Counted from the stretch's first letter, positions 1-6,473 are shown. The stretch is 7,244 nt of DNA from Candidatus Omnitrophota bacterium (GCA_028687525.1 JAQTZX010000062.1:1-7244); one strand, 5' to 3'. Translations and numbers: made by a program. Notes: generated by a model not told the origin, from the letters alone.

Positions 1-4
1 AGCA

Positions 5-20
5 TCGGCCTTTAGGCCGA
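5..20 (+). other. Small perfect hairpin at the left edge of the window
   Basis: TCGGCC (5-10) and GGCCGA (15-20) form a perfect 6-bp stem with a TTTA loop. No T-run follows, so it does not look like an intrinsic terminator. It may lie inside the tail of an upstream gene whose body is outside the window: forward frames close at 13-15, 41-43 and 51-53, and I cannot tell which, if any, is real. Function unknown. Confidence 0.35.
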
Positions 21-42
21 GGAAGATTCATTCCCCCGGATA

Positions 43-786
43 GTGCAAACTGAGGAGATGTCATTGTCAGACACGGATCTTAAAACCCAGTTGTCAAATT
101 TGATTAAATTGCAGTCTTTAGATTCTCAGATATACGTTTTTAAAGAGGAAAAAACGGCTAAACCGGAAGAGATCAGGGTTTTGCAGGCTGCTTTCGACGA
201 TAAAAAGAAAGTGCTGGCGGATTTTGAGAAACTGTTTCTTGACCTGCAAAAACTGAAAAAAGAACACGAATTGGAGTTGAGCACCAAAGAGGAAAGCGCG
301 AAAAAACTTCAATCCCAATTGTATTCCCTTAAGACAAATAAGGAATACGCGGCGATGCTGCAGCAGATCAAAGATGTAAAAGCCGACGCTTCTTTGATCG
401 AAGACAAGATCCTTAAGGATATGGAAGATATGGACCGGGCCCGGGAAAATCTGGAGATTGCCAAGAAGCAGCTGCAGGAAGAAGAAGTGGTATTTAACGG
501 CGAGAAAAAGAAGCTTGAAACCCGGGTTAAAGAGATCGATGATATGCTCGCTAAACTTGAAGCGCAGCGCAAACAGATCATGCCGGGTATCGATACGAAG
601 ATCCTCATCCAGTACGAGCGCATTCTTGCCAACCGGGACGGGCTGGCCATAGTTTTGGTAAAAGATAATTCCTGCATGGGATGCAATATGTTTGTCCCTC
701 CGCAGGTTATCAATCTGATAAAGATGTATAGCAATATCGTTACCTGTGAGATTTGCAACCGGATGCTGTATGTAGATGAGCAGTGA
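43..786 (+). CDS. Coiled-coil C4-type zinc-ribbon protein (DUF164 / zf-RING_7 family)
   Basis: About 247 residues. Residues ~10-180 are a long, highly charged heptad-like coiled coil rich in Lys, Glu and Leu. The family-typical segment TNKEYAAMLQQIKDVK sits at about 98-113. The C-terminus is a zinc ribbon with C211-x2-C214 and C235-x2-C238. Length and architecture match the DUF164 family, whose Helicobacter member HP0958 (FlgZ) binds RNA and other proteins; the general function is not settled. No signal peptide or membrane segment is visible, so it should be cytosolic. The start is uncertain. GTG 43 gives the full frame but has a weak ribosome site. ATG 58 follows GAGGAG with no spacing. TTG 64 sits 6 bases after GAGGAG (52-57), an ideal distance. 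An in-frame stop at 13-15 excludes earlier starts. It overlaps the RNase H gene by 11 bases. In actinobacteria the same family also lies beside an RNase HI gene, so the pairing is conserved. Confidence 0.88.
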   Translation: MQTEEMSLSDTDLKTQLSNLIKLQSLDSQIYVFKEEKTAKPEEIRVLQAAFDDKKKVLADFEKLFLDLQKLKKEHELELSTKEESAKKLQSQLYSLKTNKEYAAMLQQIKDVKADASLIEDKILKDMEDMDRARENLEIAKKQLQEEEVVFNGEKKKLETRVKEIDDMLAKLEAQRKQIMPGIDTKILIQYERILANRDGLAIVLVKDNSCMGCNMFVPPQVINLIKMYSNIVTCEICNRMLYVDEQ

Positions 787-1189
787 ACTGACGGTTTATA
801 TTGACGGCGCGTCAAAGGGCAATCCCGGGCCCAGCGGTATCGGTGTGGTCATTTGCCGCGGCGGAGAACCGGTGCAGAATATTTCCCGGTACATCGGCCA
901 TGCCACCAATAACGTTGCGGAATATACGGCTTTAATTTGCGGTTTGATGGAATGCCGGAGCATGAAAGCGGATTCGGTTGCTTTGCGTACCGACAGCCAG
1001 TTGTTGGCCCGCCAGATCAACGGAGCTTATAAAGTCAGGCATCCGGGGATACTGGAATTATACATGCAGTGCAGGCAGCTTATCGCCGGTTTTAAGAAAT
1101 TTTCCATACAGCATATTCCAAGGGAAGAGAATTTGGGTGCCGATAAGCTTGCCAATGAGGCCGTAAAAGGAAGGGATACGAAAGGTTAG
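776..1189 (+). CDS. rnhA: Ribonuclease HI family protein, short form without basic protrusion
   Basis: Cleaves the RNA strand of RNA/DNA hybrids, acting in the cytosol on primers and R-loops. The 137-residue protein shows the full RNase H catalytic set: D10 in YIDGASKGNPG, E49 in NNVAEYTAL, D73 in TDSQ and D123 in NLGADKLAN. Compared with the E. coli enzyme it lacks the basic protrusion after the third acid, and the flexible histidine loop is replaced by IPREENLGAD. This resembles the short archaeal-type RNase HI (Sulfolobus tokodaii type) and the reverse-transcriptase-like RNase H proteins of many bacteria. ATG 776 overlaps the upstream gene by 11 bases, suggesting translational coupling; no strong Shine-Dalgarno is visible. 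The stop codon (1187-1189) lies inside the first helix of rnpB. The family call is firm; substrate preference is inferred. Confidence 0.9.
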   Translation: MSSELTVYIDGASKGNPGPSGIGVVICRGGEPVQNISRYIGHATNNVAEYTALICGLMECRSMKADSVALRTDSQLLARQINGAYKVRHPGILELYMQCRQLIAGFKKFSIQHIPREENLGADKLANEAVKGRDTKG

Positions 1190-1676
1190 GCAGGATGCGG
1201 CCGCCCGCCATTCATTCAATGACGGGAGGAAAGTCCGGGCTCCAGAGGGCAGCGTAGCGGGTAATGCCCGCCTCCGCAGAAATAATCGCGGACGGATATC
1301 CCGAAAAAAATTCATGAACAGTTCGGGGTCCTGAAAATTATCTTCCGGGATTATTTTCAGGAGAGCTACAGAGACGAGCAGCGGCTGAAGGTTGTGGTAT
1401 GGTGATTCTTTGGATGCTTCGCATCTTCAGGATCACATCGCATCCTCCGGTTGCGATGTGAAACGTCGCAATCTCTACGTGGAGTAAGGCTAAATAGTCC
1501 CGCCCCTCGTACCGGATTATCCGGTGCGGATAAAGATGGCCCGTTTTAAACCCTTGAAAAAGGCCGGGCGGGAGGGTCGGCTGCATAATTTCCGGAGTAA
1601 TCCGGAAAAACAGAGGAATGGCCGCACAGACGATGGCAGCATCGCCTGCACAGAACCCGGCTTATCCTGCCTATCC
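1184..1676 (+). ncRNA. rnpB: RNase P RNA, bacterial type A
   Basis: Catalytic RNA of RNase P, which removes 5' leaders from tRNA precursors. P1 pairs 1184-1194 with 1666-1676 (10 of 11 pairs). P2 pairs GCGGCC 1197-1202 with GGCCGC 1620-1625. P3 is a short hairpin, 1204-1212 with 1218-1226. The universal GAGGAAAGTCCGGGCTCC (1226-1243) and ACAGAACCCGGCTTAT (1650-1665) supply the P4 core. ACAGAGACGAG near 1368 and GGAGTAAGGCTAAATAG near 1481-1497 match the other conserved regions. The tRNA-CCA-binding GGT is at 1575-1577, in the same context as E. coli 292-294. P18 is TTTCCGGA/TCCGGAAA (1589-1608) with a GTAA tetraloop. TCCCGCCC 1498-1505 pairs with GGGCGGGA 1566-1573, indicating the type A P15-P17 region. 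At about 493 nt it is longer than the 377-nt E. coli RNA; much of the extra length lies in hairpins at 1300-1362 and 1402-1457. Ends are inferred from P1. Confidence 0.96.
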
Positions 1677-1688
1677 TTTTATTTTTTT
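1666..1688 (+). terminator. T-rich 3' end of rnpB
   Basis: The 3' strand of P1 (1666-1676) runs straight into TTTTATTTTTTT (1677-1688). A T-run after a GC-rich helix strand suits termination or 3' processing. However, P1 is a long-range helix and I see no strong local hairpin abutting the run, so a classic intrinsic terminator is not proven. Confidence 0.5.
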
Positions 1689-1713
1689 GATAAATTTGTG
1701 TAAATAACCACTT

Positions 1714-1720
1714 AAGGAGG
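1714..1720 (+). promoter_or_regulatory. Strong Shine-Dalgarno site of yebC
   Basis: AAGGAGG lies 7 bases before ATG 1728. It is among the best ribosome sites in the window and fixes the yebC start. The stretch 1677-1727 holds this site and the rnpB T-run; TTGATA at 1687-1692 has no good partner box, so I do not call a promoter. Confidence 0.8.
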
Positions 1721-1727
1721 AATTAAA

Positions 1728-2486
1728 ATGTCAGGTCATTCTAAATGGGCGGGGATTAAGCATAAGAAAGCGGCACTGGACGCGAAAAAAGGCGCAATGT
1801 ACACCAAGATCATCAAAGAATTAACCGTGGTTGCCCGTGAGGGCGGCGGTAACCCGGATACGAATTCGCGTCTGCGCGCGGTTATGGCCAAAGCAAAAGA
1901 AGCGAACATGCCTTCGGATAACGTAAAGATGGCCATCAAACGCGGGACCGGGGAATTGCCGGGTGTTATTTACGAGACCGTCATGTACGAAGGCTACGCG
2001 CAGGGCGGAGTAGCGGTCATGGTCGAGGCGGTTACCGATAATAAAAACCGCACTACCGCGGAAATCCGTAACATTTTGTCCAAGAAAGGCGGTAATATGG
2101 CCGGAGCGGGTTCGGTGAACTGGATGTTTACCAAGAAAGGTTATATTGCGGTAAGCAAGAATTCCGTCAAGGAAGAAGATCTTATGGATATCGTCCTTGA
2201 GGCCGGCGCTGAAGATGTGAAGTCGGAATCCAAGGATAATTTCGAAATTTACACCCAGCCGCAGGATTTCGAGAAAGTAAAAGCGGCCTTGCAGGAGAAG
2301 AATATTACATGGGAAACAGCCGAACTTACCATGGAACCGTCTTCAAAGGTAAGGGTGGTCGGGAATGACGCCAAGGGAATATTGAATCTCGTAGAGGCGC
2401 TGGAAGAGCATGAAGATGTGCAGGAAGTATATGAGAATTCCGATATCCCCGAAGAGGTTTTAGAGCAGTTGGCCAATGAAGAATAG
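1728..2486 (+). CDS. yebC: YebC/PmpR/TACO1-family protein
   Basis: A 252-residue cytosolic protein of the conserved YebC family, with the diagnostic N-terminus MSGHSKWAGIKHKKAALD and the central segments DNVKMAIKRGTGE, YEGYAQGGVAVMVEAVTDN and GGNMAGAGSVNWMF. Members have long been annotated as transcriptional regulators. The mitochondrial relative TACO1 acts in translation, and bacterial YebC proteins have more recently been linked to relief of ribosome stalling, so a translation role is likely but not shown here. Length and all three domains look complete, with an acidic C-terminal tail. The start is secure because of the family N-terminus and the ribosome site. It overlaps ruvC by 11 bases; yebC next to ruvC and ruvA is a widespread arrangement in bacteria. 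Confidence 0.96.
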   Translation: MSGHSKWAGIKHKKAALDAKKGAMYTKIIKELTVVAREGGGNPDTNSRLRAVMAKAKEANMPSDNVKMAIKRGTGELPGVIYETVMYEGYAQGGVAVMVEAVTDNKNRTTAEIRNILSKKGGNMAGAGSVNWMFTKKGYIAVSKNSVKEEDLMDIVLEAGAEDVKSESKDNFEIYTQPQDFEKVKAALQEKNITWETAELTMEPSSKVRVVGNDAKGILNLVEALEEHEDVQEVYENSDIPEEVLEQLANEE

Positions 2487-2985
2487 CGGTATCCGGAGAA
2501 TCCTCGGGATCGACCCGGCTCTTTCCGTCACCGGTTACGGTATAATCGACGCAGGGGACGACAGGGTATTATTAGTGAAAGCAGGAGTAATAAAGACCTC
2601 TCCCCGTCAGCCGCTCCCTGATCGCCTGAATAAAATCTACGTTTCAATAATCGATGTGGTGTCCGAGTATAAACCAGAGGTGATGGTATTGGAGAAGATA
2701 TTCGTTCATTATCAGCATCCTACTACCGCTTTTTTGCTCGGCCAGGCCCGCGGTATAATCTGTCTTGCCTGCGCGTCGGCCGGTTTACCGCTGATCGAGT
2801 ATTCGGCGACCAGGGTCAAGAAGGCGATTGTCGGACAGGGGTTGGCTTCGAAACTGCAGGTCCAGAGAATGGTGGGCATGATTCTTAATCTTGCCGTTAT
2901 GCCGCGTTACCTGGATGTGACCGATGCGCTGGCGCTGGCCATTGCCTACAACTGCATAGGCAAAGCGGACTGTTTATCAGTTTGA
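2476..2985 (+). CDS. ruvC: Holliday junction resolvase RuvC
   Basis: Endonuclease that nicks Holliday junctions symmetrically during recombination, working as a dimer with RuvAB. The 169-residue protein has the expected length and RNase H-like fold signatures. Catalytic acids are D13 (RILGIDPALSVTGYG), E73 (VLEKIF), D147 and D150 (LDVTDALALAIA). F76 matches the aromatic residue after the second acid in E. coli (F69). The block LLGQARG and the following YSATRVKKAIVGQG are also typical. ATG 2476 lies 11 bases inside the end of yebC, implying coupled translation; the ribosome site is weak. The gene ends in tandem TGA TGA stops (2983-2988). A small deviation is Ala rather than the common Gly in GIDP(A). 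Confidence 0.95.
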   Translation: MKNSGIRRILGIDPALSVTGYGIIDAGDDRVLLVKAGVIKTSPRQPLPDRLNKIYVSIIDVVSEYKPEVMVLEKIFVHYQHPTTAFLLGQARGIICLACASAGLPLIEYSATRVKKAIVGQGLASKLQVQRMVGMILNLAVMPRYLDVTDALALAIAYNCIGKADCLSV

Positions 2986-3001
2986 TGAAAAGGGTTTTTC
3001 A
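2986..3001 (+). other. AT-rich hairpin between ruvC and ruvA
   Basis: TGAAAA (2986-2991) and TTTTCA (2996-3001) form a perfect 6-bp stem with a GGGT loop, directly after the ruvC stop and before the ruvA ribosome site. It is weak and has no separate T-tail, so I do not call it a terminator. It may only be chance in the 57-base gap. Confidence 0.3.
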
Positions 3002-3042
3002 GCACCAGGTTGCGTAATTCAGTTGTTTGATATGAGGATAGC

Positions 3043-3669
3043 ATGATCGCCCGAATATACGGAAAAGTGGTTGAAAAAGGAGATACCCATGTGCTTATCG
3101 ACCGCGGCGGGATCGTGTACGAGGTGTTCGTCCCGGCGGCCGTTATGCATCGTATAGAAGATAGTTTTTCTCCGGGACAGGAGATCAGCCTTATGATCTA
3201 TCATTATTACCAGGTTGAGCCTTCGCGCAGCATTCCGGTGTTGATCGGTTTTTTAAGTGAAGTGGAAAAAGAGTTTTTTCAGGAATTCATTACCGTTTCC
3301 GGGATCGGTCCCCGGGCGGCCCTGCGCGCTTTAAACCAGCCTATTTCCCTGATTGCCAACGCCATCGATGAAGCGGATATAAATTTCCTGAAATCTCTTC
3401 CCGGGATCGGCCAGCAGCGGGCGAAAGAAATTGTGGCAAAGCTGCAGCATAAAGTGGCCAAATTCGGGCTTATCCAGGATAGTGCGGTAAAAGGGAAAAA
3501 AACCTGTCCCACAGATATGGAAGAGGAGGTACTGGCAGTGCTCATGCAGTTGGGATACAAGAAGCCGGAAGCACAGGCGATGATCGGTAAGGCGCTTGAG
3601 AATGGCGCGCGCATCGGCACTACCGAGGAATTATTAAACGAGGTGTACAAGCAGAAAAAGGTGAAGTAG
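3043..3669 (+). CDS. ruvA: Holliday junction DNA helicase subunit RuvA
   Basis: Binds four-way junctions as a tetramer and loads the RuvB motor for branch migration. In the 208-residue protein, the N-terminal OB fold spans about 1-65 (MIARIYGKVVEKG start). Two helix-hairpin-helix motifs follow, VSGIGPRAAL near 85-94 and LPGIGQQRAKEIVAKL near 119-134. After a linker, the RuvB-binding third domain covers about 158-203 (EEEVLAVLMQLGYKKPEA). ATG 3043 is preceded by GAGG (3034-3037) at a 5-base spacing and matches the family start. The strand turn that forms the acidic pin in E. coli (REDA, with E55 and D56) reads VEPSRSIP here, so only one acid remains. RuvB is not in the window; scpB follows 4 bases later and is probably co-transcribed. 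Confidence 0.95.
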   Translation: MIARIYGKVVEKGDTHVLIDRGGIVYEVFVPAAVMHRIEDSFSPGQEISLMIYHYYQVEPSRSIPVLIGFLSEVEKEFFQEFITVSGIGPRAALRALNQPISLIANAIDEADINFLKSLPGIGQQRAKEIVAKLQHKVAKFGLIQDSAVKGKKTCPTDMEEEVLAVLMQLGYKKPEAQAMIGKALENGARIGTTEELLNEVYKQKKVK

Positions 3670-3673
3670 AATC

Positions 3674-4267
3674 ATGGCCGAAGATAACAATAAATCAGTC
3701 ATAGAAGCCCTGCTTTTTATAAGTGAAAAGCCGGTATTGATAGACCAGATAAAAAAGGTGTTGAATCATCTTAACGCCGAACAGATACGCGGTTTGTTAG
3801 GGGAAATGAGAACGGAATATGAGTCGCAGAACCGCGGGATACGCCTCTATGAAGTTGCCGGGGGGTTCCAATTGATCACCGCGCCGTTTCTGGCGACGTT
3901 CATCAAGAAGTTCCTGTCCCGGGAACCGCGCGCTGAGCGGCTGTCGCGTTCGGCCCTGGAATCACTGGCCATAATCGCCTATAAACAACCGGTAACCAAG
4001 CTCGAGATTGAATCGTTGCGCAAGGTCAATGTGGACGGTATTATGAAAACGCTGACGGATAAGAATTTGATCAAGGCCAGCGGCAGGAAAAAAGCGCCGG
4101 GAAGGCCGAAACTGTTTTGTACCACCAGGCAGTTCCTGGAATATTTCGGTTTGAAGTCTCTGGAAGAATTGCCTAAAATCGAAAATTTTCCCGAATTCCT
4201 TGTTAAAAAAGAGGACGAGATGAATCCGGCGGCAAATACGGAGAAAGAGGTGCCCGATGGATCTTAA
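3674..4267 (+). CDS. scpB: Segregation and condensation protein B (ScpB)
   Basis: Subunit of the SMC-ScpA-ScpB complex that compacts and segregates the nucleoid; it dimerises and binds the ScpA kleisin. The 197-residue protein has two winged-helix domains. The first spans about 7-80 (SVIEALLFISEKPV). The second spans about 91-165 and carries the family hallmarks SALESLAIIAYKQPVTKLEI, GRKKAPGRPKLFCTT and FLEYFGLKSLEELP. The acidic tail after residue 175 is variable and probably disordered. AAGGTGA (3658-3664), inside the end of ruvA, sits 9 bases before ATG 3674. The last 11 bases overlap pheA. No scpA or smc lies in the window, so the partners are encoded elsewhere or upstream. Co-location with ruv and aromatic genes looks like operon packing rather than shared function. 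Confidence 0.94.
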   Translation: MAEDNNKSVIEALLFISEKPVLIDQIKKVLNHLNAEQIRGLLGEMRTEYESQNRGIRLYEVAGGFQLITAPFLATFIKKFLSREPRAERLSRSALESLAIIAYKQPVTKLEIESLRKVNVDGIMKTLTDKNLIKASGRKKAPGRPKLFCTTRQFLEYFGLKSLEELPKIENFPEFLVKKEDEMNPAANTEKEVPDGS

Positions 4268-5318
4268 CGCGCTTCGTAAACAGATCGACGCTATTGACGG
4301 AAAAATAGTGGAGTATTTGAATAAGCGTACTGCTGTCACCGCCCGGATCGCGGAACTCAAGCGCGCGACCGGCCGCAGTCCGTATTCGCCCGAGCGGGAA
4401 CGGGAGGTGCTGCGGAAGATATGCATGTTGAATAAGGGGCCGTTGAATCCGTCAGCCCTGACCGCGATATATAAAGAGATAATGTCGGTCAGCCTCGCCC
4501 AGGGGATTCCCCTGCGTGTGGCATACCTGGGTCCGGAAGCGACCTTTACCCATTTGGCGACCCGCAAAAGGTTCGGTTCGCAGATACAGTATATTTCCTG
4601 TAATACCATCGCGGATGTATTTCTCGAGGTGGAAAGGGATAATGCGGATTTCGGCGTGGTGCCTATCGAGAATTCAATCGAGGGTGCGGTGAATTATACG
4701 CTGGATATGTTTATGGATTCGGAGTTGAAGATTTGCGCCCAGATACTTCTTGAAGTTTCTCATAATCTGCTGGCAAATTGTCCCCGGGAAAAGATAAAAC
4801 GCGTGTATTCGAATCCCATGGTTTTCGGGCAGTGCCGTATATGGCTGCAGGAGAATCTCCCGGGCCGGGAACGTATAGAGGTTTCCTCCACCACCCAGGC
4901 CGCCCGGATCGCCGGCCGGGAAAAGAACAGCGCTTGTATTGCGTCATATCTGGCGGCTAAAATGTACAAATTGCGCGTGCTGACCGGGAATATCGAGGAT
5001 ATGCCGCATAATATTACCCGGTTTTTGGTCATCGGGAAAACGGATGTGCCCCGCACCGGAGATGACCGTACCTCGATCGTATTTTCCATAAAGGACAAAG
5101 TGGGGGCCCTGCATGATATGCTTGTCCCTTTTAAAAAACATGCCATTAACCTGACCAAGATCGAATCACGGCCTTCCCGGCGCAAGGCCTGGGATTACTA
5201 TTTTTATGTTGACCTGCGGGGGCACTGGCAGGATGTCCCGGTCGGCAAGGCTTTGCAGGAACTGGAGGCACAGTGTACGTTTCTTAAAGTTTTAGGGTCA
5301 TATCCGGTGGGAGAGTAG
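4257..5318 (+). CDS. pheA: Bifunctional chorismate mutase / prephenate dehydratase (P-protein)
   Basis: Converts chorismate to prephenate and prephenate to phenylpyruvate, committing carbon to phenylalanine. The 353-residue protein has three domains. An AroQ chorismate mutase covers about 1-85, with R7, R24, K35, R47 and E48 aligning at a constant offset with E. coli R11, R28, K39, R51 and E52. Prephenate dehydratase covers about 86-262 (VAYLGPEATFTHLA, VPIENSIEGAVNYTLD) and has the catalytic T254-R255-F256. The ACT domain covers about 272-350, with GALHDML at 283-289 and the Phe-binding ESRP at 303-306, so feedback inhibition by phenylalanine is likely. AAAGAGG (4244-4250) lies 6 bases before ATG 4257, inside scpB; the genes overlap by 11 bases. 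An aminotransferase and DAHP synthase follow, forming an aromatic amino-acid block. Confidence 0.96.
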   Translation: MDLNALRKQIDAIDGKIVEYLNKRTAVTARIAELKRATGRSPYSPEREREVLRKICMLNKGPLNPSALTAIYKEIMSVSLAQGIPLRVAYLGPEATFTHLATRKRFGSQIQYISCNTIADVFLEVERDNADFGVVPIENSIEGAVNYTLDMFMDSELKICAQILLEVSHNLLANCPREKIKRVYSNPMVFGQCRIWLQENLPGRERIEVSSTTQAARIAGREKNSACIASYLAAKMYKLRVLTGNIEDMPHNITRFLVIGKTDVPRTGDDRTSIVFSIKDKVGALHDMLVPFKKHAINLTKIESRPSRRKAWDYYFYVDLRGHWQDVPVGKALQELEAQCTFLKVLGSYPVGE

Positions 5319-5381
5319 CGCGCTGTCATGCTGATTTTTTTAACAGCGTACAGATACACATGACTGCCGGCAAGGAGCAAT

Positions 5382-6473
5382 ATGAAAAAACTGGTAAGAA
5401 AAAATATTTTGAAAGTGACGCCGTATAAGGCGGGGAAACCGATAGAAGAGACAAAACGGGAATTGGGGTTGAAAAAAGTTATAAAACTGGCTTCGAATGA
5501 AAATTCTCTGGGGGCATCTCCCAAGGCTCTGGCGGCGATACGTAAAGCGGTTACCGCGGTTAACCGGTATCCTGACAGCCAGGGGTTTTATTTAAAGAGA
5601 AAACTGGCGGATAAATTTTCACTGGTTCCGGAGAATATTGTCCTGGGCAACGGTTCGGACGAGTTGATCGACATTATCATAAAGACTTTTGTGGAGGACC
5701 GCGAGGAGGTCTTGACCGCGGACATAACCTTCCTGGAGTATGAAATAATCTCCCGCGTCAACGGCAGGCGTGTATCCACCGTTCCTTTGAAAAATTTCAG
5801 GTTTGACCTGCGGGAGATGAAGAAGCAGATTACCGGTAAGACCAAACTGATTTTTATCGCCAATCCCAATAATCCGACCGGCACCTATGTGCCTAAAAAC
5901 GAACTTGTTGGTTTTATCAAAGATTTGCCCGCACACGTACTGGTTGTGCTGGATGAGGCTTATGATACGTTTATCGATGTCCCTGATTTTCCCCGGGGGA
6001 CGGAACTCTTCAAAAACAATAATTTGATTGTTATGCGGACGTTTTCCAAGGCCTACGGTTTAGCCGGGTTGAGAATCGGCTATGCGGTGGGAGACGAGGT
6101 ATTGACTGCGTATATGGAACGTGTACGCCAGCCGTTTAACGTCAACCTGCTCGCACAGGCGGCGGCAGCGGCCGCTTTAGACGATGACGATTTTCTGCTC
6201 AAGACCGGGAAGTCCGTATTGGAAGGTAAATATTATCTTTACGACGCTTTGAGAAGTATGGGAATTTCCTATGTGCCTTCGGTGGCTAACTTTATCCTGG
6301 TCGATACGGCGCGCAACGGAGCCGGGGTATTCCAATCCATGCTGAAAGAAGGCGTGATCGTCAGGGATATGCAGCAGTATGGCTTGAATAATTATGTGAG
6401 AGTGACCATCGGCACCCGGCGTGAGAATGAGAAATTCATCGAAGCTTTTAAAAAAGTGTTGAACAAAAAGTAG
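5382..6473 (+). CDS. hisC: Histidinol-phosphate aminotransferase family (HisC-like), probably aromatic aminotransferase
   Basis: PLP-dependent fold-type I aminotransferase of 363 residues, full length for HisC. Visible signatures are the N-terminal PYKAGKPIEE, SNENSLG at 38-44, Y63 in RYPD, GNGSDE at 89-94, NPNNPTGT at 161-168, DEAY at 191-194, the PLP-binding K223 in TFSKAYGLAGLRIGYA with R231, and R340 in YVRVTIGT, which holds the substrate carboxylate. AAGGAG (5372-5377) lies 4 bases before ATG 5382. The family transaminates histidinol phosphate, but some members (Bacillus subtilis HisC) also use aromatic keto acids. Its place between pheA and a DAHP synthase, with no other his gene nearby, suggests that it makes phenylalanine or tyrosine here, perhaps in addition to histidine. 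Family certain; substrate inferred from context. Confidence 0.9.
   Translation: MKKLVRKNILKVTPYKAGKPIEETKRELGLKKVIKLASNENSLGASPKALAAIRKAVTAVNRYPDSQGFYLKRKLADKFSLVPENIVLGNGSDELIDIIIKTFVEDREEVLTADITFLEYEIISRVNGRRVSTVPLKNFRFDLREMKKQITGKTKLIFIANPNNPTGTYVPKNELVGFIKDLPAHVLVVLDEAYDTFIDVPDFPRGTELFKNNNLIVMRTFSKAYGLAGLRIGYAVGDEVLTAYMERVRQPFNVNLLAQAAAAAALDDDDFLLKTGKSVLEGKYYLYDALRSMGISYVPSVANFILVDTARNGAGVFQSMLKEGVIVRDMQQYGLNNYVRVTIGTRRENEKFIEAFKKVLNKK

Noticed and set aside
309..815. 168-residue open frame on the minus strand
   Set aside because: It lies antisense to the zinc-ribbon gene, is rich in Ser, Arg and Ile with no recognisable domain, and is the expected shadow of a Lys/Glu-rich coiled coil.
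1149..1180. Possible rnpB promoter inside rnhA (TTGCCA 1149-1154 with GATACG 1175-1180)
   Set aside because: The spacing is 20 bases and the second box is poor, so I cannot support a sigma-70-type promoter.
1509..1577. Apparent loss of the CCA-binding GGT in L15 of RNase P RNA
   Set aside because: Alignment of the flanking GGCTGC with E. coli 292-294 context shows GGT present at 1575-1577.
1338..1586. 82-residue open frame on the minus strand across rnpB
   Set aside because: The region is the RNase P RNA, confirmed by helices and conserved blocks; the frame is incidental.
1687..1715. Possible yebC promoter starting with TTGATA
   Set aside because: No acceptable second box at the right distance, and the T-run belongs to the rnpB 3' end.
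3962..4609. 215-residue open frame on the minus strand
   Set aside because: It is antisense to scpB and pheA, both certain genes with family motifs. It has no domain or convincing ribosome site.
4760..5185. 141-residue open frame on the minus strand
   Set aside because: Shadow of the prephenate dehydratase and ACT domains; no protein family resemblance.
5321..5348. CGCTGT/ACAGCG inverted repeat after pheA, considered as a terminator
   Set aside because: The T-run lies in the 16-base loop rather than after the stem, so it does not have terminator geometry; the 6-bp stem may be chance.
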